NCBI GenBank assembly: GCA_017958015.1 | Contig: JAGDDM010000082.1 | Location: 1 to 18,228, forward strand | DNA: 18,228 nucleotides | Direction of reading: 5' to 3' | Origin: Abditibacteriota bacterium | GTDB taxonomy: Bacteria > Armatimonadota > UBA5829 | Shown: positions 8,131 to 16,894 of the stretch, piece by piece | Layout of the letters: each line of letters starts with the position of its first letter | Numbering within the stretch: the stretch's first letter is position 1 | Position numbers and translations under genes: made by a program | The notes under the pieces: generated by a model | Told to the model about the DNA's origin: nothing | The model's database searches: none | Seen by the model: only the letters and a program-made list of their open reading frames with translations

Positions 8131-8137
8131 TTCGATT

Positions 8138-10951
8138 TTATTCCAACGTAATATCGTAAATGCCCGCGTCCAATTCCTTCCCCTCCGCCACGGCGGTTGT
8201 GCCTTCCGGCACGGTGAGTTCCATGGCGATTTTGTTTCCCTCGAATTTGCGGACGTTCACGACGATTTCGCCGTAGGGTGTGGGGACGATGCCCTTTGCC
8301 CAGGTGAGGGTCTCCATGCAGGGCTTCACGTTGAACTTCTTAAAGCCCGGCTCTATGGGGGTGACGCCCAGCACCGCCGCCGGGAGAGTGAATGCCGGTG
8401 TGGCGGACCAGGCGTGGCAGAAACTGCGGCTTTCCAAATTGCTGAAACTGTGGGTGGGGAACATTTCCCAGCAGGAGCCGCTGTCGTTGTCCGTCATGAC
8501 TTGCCATTGATCCCGGGTAATCTTTATCGCCGCCTCGGGCTTGGAAGCCTTGAGGAGCGCCTCAATCACGAATGTCATGGCGAAGGGGCTGCCCACGTCC
8601 ACGAAGCCCTCGGGGGCCTTTTCGACGCAGTTCTCGAAGAACTCCTTTTCACCGGGCTTAATGATGTCCGCCAGATAGGCCAGCGTCTGGTTGTGGCGGC
8701 TCACGGTTTTGCTTCGGACGCCGTCCTCGTGTACGGAGTCGATGTAGGTCTTGCCCTTTTTAAGGTGCTTGTTGACGGCTTTCGCCAGATTTTCCGCCCG
8801 CTTGTCCAGTTCCTTGCCGTCCTTGGCGAAACCGAGAATCCGGGCGCACTCGGCGCCTTTGCGCAGAGCCCGGACGAGGAGAATGTTCTGGTGGGTCACA
8901 ACGCCCTTATCGGGGTTGTCCATGGGGGTCCAGTCAAGGAAGTTCCAAGCGGCGATCTCGAAGAGACCGTCCTTATTCATGAAAAGTTTGTCTATGTTGT
9001 CAAGCTGTTTCTTGACCGCCGGGTACATCTCCGCCAAGAAGTCTCTGTCGCCGGAGTGGAGGTAGTATTCGTAACAGCCCATGGACCACAGCAGGGAGAA
9101 TGAGGGGATAATATTTTGCCACGCGCTGGGGACCTGGCTTTCGGCGATGGGGGAGCGGTTTAGGGACTCCGCCACCAGGCGGAAGCAGCGCTTCGCCAGC
9201 CGGTATTCACCGAAGGCGTAGTAGGTGAAAAGGCTCTCCGCTCGGGAGTCGCCCACCCAGAAGGTCTGCTCGTAGGTGGGACAGTCAACATAGGTATCCT
9301 CGCTGCAGAGTTTTATCGTATTCAGGGACATCCGGTAAATGTCGTTGAGGACGTAGTCGCTGCAGATGAACTTGCCCTTGTGGGTGTAGGGGAAAAGGCT
9401 CTCGTTGATTCGGAAGGTCTTTATCCGCACCGGCTCCTTGGCTCCCTTGGGGAAGCGGAAAGTGAGGATGCCGTAGCGGGTGCCTCGGCGGATGGGGGAG
9501 CGGTGGCGCTGCCAGCCCTTGGCCGCGGTGTAGCGGAAGGAGGGGTAGGCGGCGTCGATTCTGCGTATTTCGCCGCCGACGGAGATGTATTCGTAGGAGG
9601 AGTAGTCAATCACAACCCCCGCGGGAGCGCAGAGCTCGAACTCGATGAAACCGGAGCGTATCTGCCCGAAGTCGAGGGTGACTTCCGTGTCGTCCTTGGC
9701 GGGGTATATAACCGCCGCGTCGTCGGCTGCGGTGCAGAGGGCGTTTATGTTCTCCGCCTTGGGCATTGTGTCCGTCTCCCGGGCCTCAAAGGTGTCCGCG
9801 TGGGGGTTGCCCCGGTGGGTGTCCTCCGGCTTTACGGTGACAAAACGCTTGTTGTTTTTTACGCCCTCAAGGGATACGTCTTTCCAGTCCTCAAAGAGGA
9901 GGCTGTCGTCGAAGGGGACGAAGAAGTTGTTGTCGGTTATGATTTTCGGGTCGTGATAGAGGGCGGCAATCGATATGGGCGAGTCGTCGAAAGTTATATT
10001 GCCCTTGTCGTAGTCGAAGACGGCGGTGAAGCCGTTGTCGTGGAGAGTGCCCGCGTTGTCGGTGGGTTTGGCTTTGTAGAGGTTGAAGGCGATGATGTGG
10101 TTGCCGGCGGAGAGTTTGACTCCCTCCGCGAGTTTCTTTTCGGCGATAAGTTTGTTGTCCAGCTTAATTGCCGGTATTCCGAAATTGTGGTGAATGGAGG
10201 AGACGCTCACGTTCATGCTTCGGGAGCACCGGAAAGCCACCGCCACGATGCCGTCGTGGGCAAAGCGGTTGGCGGTTTTGTCCCCGGGCAGGAAATAGGG
10301 CCTTATCTCGCAGCCGATGACGTGCCTGGGCGGCCGCACGGAGCGCACCGAGCGCACCCGAACCGGGTACTCCGGCTTGTAGGTGAGGAAGGGTATATCC
10401 CGCTCCGAAAGACCGGTCCAGGGGCCGTCCTTCACAACTTCCGGCTTCTCCCATTTGGAGTCGTTGTACTCCGGGTTCATCCAGCCCGTAAGGTCCTGCC
10501 GGGCGTCGAAGAACTCAACCCAACTTTGCTGGCAGGAGATGGGGGGAACGTCCGCGGCGTAGGCGGTGTTTCGGGCCATCTTCCAATTTTTGTCGCCGGT
10601 GGCAAGGAGAACTTTGTCCTTGTTTTTCACCTCGACGATGAGGCCGCCGCGTCCGTTGATGTATTGGAAAGTGCCCCGGTCGAAGAAGCGGACCTGAACC
10701 GCAACCAGGTTTTTGCCCCGGCGGAGGAAGGGCGTTATGTCGTAGGTGTCGAGGCGGGTGTTCGACGCGAAGGAGCGCACGGGGCCGTGGCCCACAAAGA
10801 CGCCGTTTACGTAGAGCTGATAGCGGGTGTCCGCGCCGATTGTCAGCGACGCGTCCCCGGAGGTGTAATTAAAGACTCCCCGAGCGGCGATATACAGATT
10901 TTTTTGGGGTAAGTTATTCAGCCAAATCCACTTTGTTGTTTTCGAGAGCAT
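8138..10951 (-). CDS. GH78 alpha-L-rhamnosidase-like enzyme, copy C (first of three)
   Basis: A 937-residue GH78-type enzyme and the promoter-proximal member of the trio. It has the N-terminal beta-sandwich (IGADTRYQLYVNGVFVGHG near 38-56) and DCPTYEQTFWVGD with Asp556, Glu561 and Asp568. The presumed base is Glu829 in SCWEMF, His846 lies in FCHAWSATP, and the C-terminal beta-sandwich begins GVTPIEPGF. No signal peptide is seen; it starts MLSKTTKWIWLNN. AAGGAAA sits 6 bases before the ATG, directly after the inverted heptad repeat in its leader. Two stretches differ from the other copies: residues 456-465 read ISVGGEIRRI where A and B have ISGDTIR, and the region near residues 730-736 is shorter (KKGKTYIDS). 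Expected role is release of terminal alpha-L-rhamnose from internalised glycosides; substrate unknown. Confidence 0.88.
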   Translation of the reverse strand: MLSKTTKWIWLNNLPQKNLYIAARGVFNYTSGDASLTIGADTRYQLYVNGVFVGHGPVRSFASNTRLDTYDITPFLRRGKNLVAVQVRFFDRGTFQYINGRGGLIVEVKNKDKVLLATGDKNWKMARNTAYAADVPPISCQQSWVEFFDARQDLTGWMNPEYNDSKWEKPEVVKDGPWTGLSERDIPFLTYKPEYPVRVRSVRSVRPPRHVIGCEIRPYFLPGDKTANRFAHDGIVAVAFRCSRSMNVSVSSIHHNFGIPAIKLDNKLIAEKKLAEGVKLSAGNHIIAFNLYKAKPTDNAGTLHDNGFTAVFDYDKGNITFDDSPISIAALYHDPKIITDNNFFVPFDDSLLFEDWKDVSLEGVKNNKRFVTVKPEDTHRGNPHADTFEARETDTMPKAENINALCTAADDAAVIYPAKDDTEVTLDFGQIRSGFIEFELCAPAGVVIDYSSYEYISVGGEIRRIDAAYPSFRYTAAKGWQRHRSPIRRGTRYGILTFRFPKGAKEPVRIKTFRINESLFPYTHKGKFICSDYVLNDIYRMSLNTIKLCSEDTYVDCPTYEQTFWVGDSRAESLFTYYAFGEYRLAKRCFRLVAESLNRSPIAESQVPSAWQNIIPSFSLLWSMGCYEYYLHSGDRDFLAEMYPAVKKQLDNIDKLFMNKDGLFEIAAWNFLDWTPMDNPDKGVVTHQNILLVRALRKGAECARILGFAKDGKELDKRAENLAKAVNKHLKKGKTYIDSVHEDGVRSKTVSRHNQTLAYLADIIKPGEKEFFENCVEKAPEGFVDVGSPFAMTFVIEALLKASKPEAAIKITRDQWQVMTDNDSGSCWEMFPTHSFSNLESRSFCHAWSATPAFTLPAAVLGVTPIEPGFKKFNVKPCMETLTWAKGIVPTPYGEIVVNVRKFEGNKIAMELTVPEGTTAVAEGKELDAGIYDITLE

Positions 10952-10964
10952 ATATGTTTCCTTG

Positions 10965-11074
10965 AGGGAATAGGGGTTAGGGAATAGGGAATAGGGGATG
11001 TGTTCGCTTCGCGAACGATTTATACAACTTATCGATTACGCGGACTATTCCCTTTTCCCTTTTCCCTCTTCCCT
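10965..11074. repeat. Fold-back element with inverted AGGGAAT heptad arrays in the GH78 leader
   Basis: Five in-phase heptads run from 10965 to 10999: AGGGAAT, AGGGGTT, AGGGAAT, AGGGAAT, AGGGGAT. Four inverted ones run from 11047 to 11074: ATTCCCT, TTTCCCT, TTTCCCT, CTTCCCT. The palindrome GTTCGC-TTC-GCGAAC (11002-11016) lies just inside the left arm and is followed by GATTTATA, like the core of the element at 2209-2356. The whole element lies in the intergenic stretch 10952-11228 and would be transcribed in the 5' leader of the GH78 genes, folding into a long imperfect stem that ends just before the ribosome site of copy C. Confidence 0.66.
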
Positions 11075-11106
11075 AAAGCCTTTCAATATTAGACTATCTA
11101 TGTATA

Positions 11107-11136
11107 ATTATAAACCGTTTTCCGCCGAATTGTAAA
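11107..11136 (-). promoter_or_regulatory. Sigma-70 type promoter for the GH78 genes
   Basis: On the - strand, TTTACA (11131-11136) and TATAAT (11107-11112) are separated by 18 bases, close to the vegetative consensus. Transcription would start near 11100, giving a leader of about 148 bases that contains the inverted heptad element. The -10 box is half of a perfect 10-base palindrome TATAATTATA (11103-11112), which also offers a TATAAT on the + strand. Confidence 0.68.
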
Positions 11137-11152
11137 CCTTTTTCGATATTTC

Positions 11153-11181
11153 TTGAAGATTTGCCGTTTGTATGCTAATAT
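11153..11181 (+). promoter_or_regulatory. Sigma-70 type promoter for miaB-mutS-mutL
   Basis: TTGAAG (11153-11158) and TAATAT (11176-11181) are separated by exactly 17 bases. The start of transcription would fall near 11188. It is divergent from the GH78 promoter. Because it overlaps the ATG at 11172, that ATG cannot be the main translation start if this promoter is used. Confidence 0.62.
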
Positions 11182-11228
11182 ATATACAGGGAATGTTTCG
11201 CGAAAACCGCCGTTTCCCGAACGAAGAT

Positions 11229-12547
11229 ATGTATAACAAGTATAAGATATTCACATGGGGTTGTCAGATGAACGAGGACGACTCCGCTCAAATCGACGCT
11301 CTTTTGCGGAGCCGGGGCATGACTCCCACGGACCTTGACGAGGAGGCGGACGTGGCCGTTCTCGTCACCTGTTCCGTGCGGGAGAAGCCGGAGAACAAGG
11401 CCAAGAGTAAACTGGGGGAACTTAAGATTATAAAAGAGAGCCGCCCCCATATGATAATCGGCGTCTGCGGCTGTATGGCCCAGCGCGAGGGCAAACGCCT
11501 CCGCAGGGGCCGTCCCTACATCGACTTTGTGATAGGCACCGCCGGCATAGGCGAACTGCCCGTTGTTCTTGACAGGATCGAGGGCGAGCGGGGCTTTAGG
11601 ACCGTTTTGGATTTGCCGACGGACGCCGGGGGCGAACTTCCTCTGCCGGCCCGTGTTTCCAATCCCAAGCCGGCCCTCAAAGAGTTCGTGCCCATTATGT
11701 ACGGCTGCAACAACTTCTGCGCCTACTGCGTGGTGCCCTATGTGCGGGGCAGGGAGCGGAGCCGCCGCCCGGAGGATATCGTAAACGAGATTAAGTATCT
11801 GGCGGAGCGGGGCACCGAAGAGGTGACCCTTCTGGGTCAGAACGTGAACAGCTACGGCGCCACAGCGGATTTCGACACCGATTTCGCCGACCTTCTGGCT
11901 ATGGTAAACGACGTGGAGGGCATCGAGCGCGTACGCTTCACCACATCCCACCCCAAGGACCTTTCCGACAGGGTGATAAAGGCCATGGCGGAGCTGCCCA
12001 AGGTCTGCGAGCATATTCATCTGGCGGTGCAGTCCGGGGACGACGACACATTAAAGGCTATGAACCGGGGCTACACCGCGGACCGGCTTCGGGAGCGGAT
12101 AGGAGCTCTTCGGGCGGTCGTTCCGGATGTGGCCGTAACCACCGATTTCCTCATAGGCTTCCCCGGGGAGACGGAGGAGGGCCTTGAGCGGACTCTGGCT
12201 TTCGCGGAGGAAATTCGCTTCGACGGCGCCTTTATGTTCTCCTACAACATCATTCCCGGCACGGCGGCGGAGAAGATGACGGGCCACATGACGATGCCGG
12301 AGAAGAACAGGCGGCTTGAGCGCCTCATCGAGATTCAAAACCGCATTACATGCGAGATAAACCGGTCCCGGGTGGGGGATGTGTTCGAGGTTCTGGTGGA
12401 CGGAGCGTCGAAGGACGGGGATATGGTGTCCGGATTTACCCGGCAGAACAAGATTGTGAATTTCCCCGGAAGCAAAGATTTGATAGGCAGGCTCGTGAAA
12501 GTGAAAATAACCGAAGGCAGACTTTTCGGGTTTATGGGTGAGATGAT

Positions 12548-12551
<4 letters not shown>
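11229..12551 (+). CDS. miaB: tRNA-2-methylthio-N6-dimethylallyladenosine synthase
   Basis: MiaB is a radical-SAM methylthiotransferase that adds the 2-methylthio group to i6A37 in tRNAs reading U-starting codons. With the start at 11229 it has 440 residues, normal for the family. The N-terminal domain holds the three cluster cysteines in GCQMN (Cys12), VTCSVRE (Cys48) and GCMAQ (Cys82). The radical-SAM CxxxCxxC is CNNFCAYC (Cys160, 164, 167). The C-terminal TRAM domain starts around VGDVFEVLVDGAS. The frame is open further up, with in-frame ATGs at 11172 and 11193. The first lies inside the promoter spacer and the second is nearly leaderless, so 11229 (MYNKYKIFTWGCQMN) is preferred, although its ribosome site is weak. 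The stop overlaps mutS by ATGA. Confidence 0.93.
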
Positions 12552-15148
<2,597 letters not shown>

Positions 15149-16891
15149 TTGAGCGAAATTCGTGTTCTTGACATAAAAACCGTGAATAAAATCGCCGCCG
15201 GAGAAGTGGTTGACAGACCCGCTTCGGCGGTAAAGGAGCTTGTGGAGAACGCCATCGACGCCGGTTCCACCAAGATAGACATCGAGATCGAGGACGGCGG
15301 CAAGAGCCTTATGCGGGTAACCGACAACGGCAGAGGTATGGACGGGGAAGATATAAAAATAGCCCTGGAGCGCCACGCCACCTCCAAGATTCGCACCGTG
15401 GAGGATTTGGAGTCGGTTCACACCCTGGGCTTTAGGGGCGAGGCTCTGCCCGCCATCGCCTCCGTCAGTTCCGTGGAGATTGTGTCCTGCAAGGACGAGG
15501 CGGAGGGCGCCGCGGACGCGGTCATCGACAGAGGCGTCATAAAGAGCATAACCGCCGCCGCCGCTCCCAGGGGAACGTCGATTACCGTGAGAGACATTTT
15601 CGCCAACGTGCCGGCCCGGCTGAAGTTTCTCCGCTCCGCCGCCACGGAACGGAGCCGCATAAACGACATTGTGGGGAAGTTCGTCCTCTCGTACCCCGGC
15701 ATCGCTTTCCGGCTCATATCCGGGGGCAAGGTGTCCCTCTCCTCCACCGGCAGCGGGGACATGTTCGACGCGGTGAGCCTCGTTATGGGCAAGGAAATCT
15801 CCGCCTGTCTCGTGCCCGTGGAGCTTGAGGAAAACGGGGTGAAGGTGACGGGCTTTGTGAGCAACCGTCAGCTGGCCCGCTCCGGCACGAGAGACCAGAT
15901 GTTTTTCGTAAACGGCAGGAACGTCAGGAACAAATCCCTGGGCGGCGCCGTGAACGCGGCCTACCGGGACATTCTCCCCTTCGGGCGCTACCCCGCGGCG
16001 GCGGTGTTCGTGGAGCTGCCCCCGGACCGGGTTGACGTGAACGTGCACCCCACCAAGGCGGAAGTGAAGTTTCTGAACGAGCGTGAAGTGACCTCGGCGG
16101 TGTACCGTTCCGTGCGTGAAGCCCTGCTTCTCAGGGGCGGCGCGGCGCCGGAGATTCGGGCGGAGGAGATTGTTAAGCCGGAGGGCTTTTCCGGACAGGT
16201 ATCCCTCGAGACCGGGGAGATTTTCGACATTCCCAAGCAGCCGGAGGTTCGACCCTACACGCCGGAACCCCTTGAGATTCCCGCGACCTTCGAGCGGCCC
16301 AAATTTCGGGCGGAGGGGAACCTCTCTTCCCTGAAGATTATCGGTCAGGTCCACAACACCTACATCATCGGCGAGGCTGAGGACGGGGTCCTCTTTATCG
16401 ACCAGCACGTGGCCCACGAGCGGGTGCTCTACGAAAAGCTGGTGGCGGAGGCGGAGAAGAACGCCTGCTCCCAGCTGCTGCTCACCCCCATGCCCCTTGA
16501 GTTTTCCCGCAAGGAGGCCTTTGCCCTCACGGAAAACCTGGAAAACCTGGCCAAGATAGGCTTTGAGCTGGAGCCCTTCGGGGACGCTTCCTTTGTCATG
16601 CGTTCCGCTCCCGCGTCCTTGGCTCCGGAGAAAGCGGAAAAGGTTCTTCGGGAGACGGCGGAGGATTTGGCGGACGAGAACTCGGAAAACAGACTTTTCA
16701 AAGGCGACAGAGTCATAATCACCGCCTCCTGCAAAATGGCGATTAAGGCCGGCGACCCGCTGACCATGGCGGAAATGGTGGGCCTTGTGCGGCAGCTGTC
16801 GCTGTGCGAAAATCCCTACGTCTGCCCCCACGGCAGACCCATCGTCATGGGGCTTTCCGGCTACGAGATGAACAGGCGGTTCGGGAGATAG
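15149..16891 (+). CDS. mutL: DNA mismatch repair endonuclease MutL
   Basis: MutL links mismatch recognition to strand removal. The start is TTG immediately after the mutS TAA; the product then begins MSEIRVLD, the normal family N-terminus. The GHKL ATPase motifs are KELVENAIDAG (Glu30, Asn34), DNGRGM, HATSKI and GFRGEALPAI. The C-terminal domain carries the endonuclease motif as DQHVAHERVLYE (418-429), with Val at the fourth position where DQHA is usual; the metal-ligand Asp, His and both Glu are kept. SCKMAIKAG (527-535) and CPHGRP (559-564) complete the metal site, so nicking activity is expected. At 580 residues the linker is fairly short. The ribosome site is weak (AGAGAGA), in line with coupling to mutS. 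Confidence 0.97.
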   Translation: MSEIRVLDIKTVNKIAAGEVVDRPASAVKELVENAIDAGSTKIDIEIEDGGKSLMRVTDNGRGMDGEDIKIALERHATSKIRTVEDLESVHTLGFRGEALPAIASVSSVEIVSCKDEAEGAADAVIDRGVIKSITAAAAPRGTSITVRDIFANVPARLKFLRSAATERSRINDIVGKFVLSYPGIAFRLISGGKVSLSSTGSGDMFDAVSLVMGKEISACLVPVELEENGVKVTGFVSNRQLARSGTRDQMFFVNGRNVRNKSLGGAVNAAYRDILPFGRYPAAAVFVELPPDRVDVNVHPTKAEVKFLNEREVTSAVYRSVREALLLRGGAAPEIRAEEIVKPEGFSGQVSLETGEIFDIPKQPEVRPYTPEPLEIPATFERPKFRAEGNLSSLKIIGQVHNTYIIGEAEDGVLFIDQHVAHERVLYEKLVAEAEKNACSQLLLTPMPLEFSRKEAFALTENLENLAKIGFELEPFGDASFVMRSAPASLAPEKAEKVLRETAEDLADENSENRLFKGDRVIITASCKMAIKAGDPLTMAEMVGLVRQLSLCENPYVCPHGRPIVMGLSGYEMNRRFGR

Positions 16892-16894
16892 TCC

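Noticed and set aside
9380..10912. A 510-codon + strand frame opposite GH78 copy C
   Set aside because: Similar shadow frames occur opposite copies A (2493-3923, 4176-5000) and B (5826-6242, 6525-7157), with Val/Gly-rich repeats that mirror the sense codons. Recurrence reflects the paralogy of the sense genes, not a conserved antisense gene.
10965..11074. CRISPR array
   Set aside because: The repeats are 7-base tandem units without spacers, arranged in inverted arms, and no cas genes are present.
2209..11074. Composite transposon carrying the GH78 genes
   Set aside because: No transposase or IS-type terminal repeats with target duplications could be seen; the end elements share architecture but not enough sequence for a confident claim.
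11175..12020. A 281-codon - strand frame opposite miaB
   Set aside because: The sense frame has all MiaB motifs; the antisense product has no recognisable domain and runs into the promoter region.
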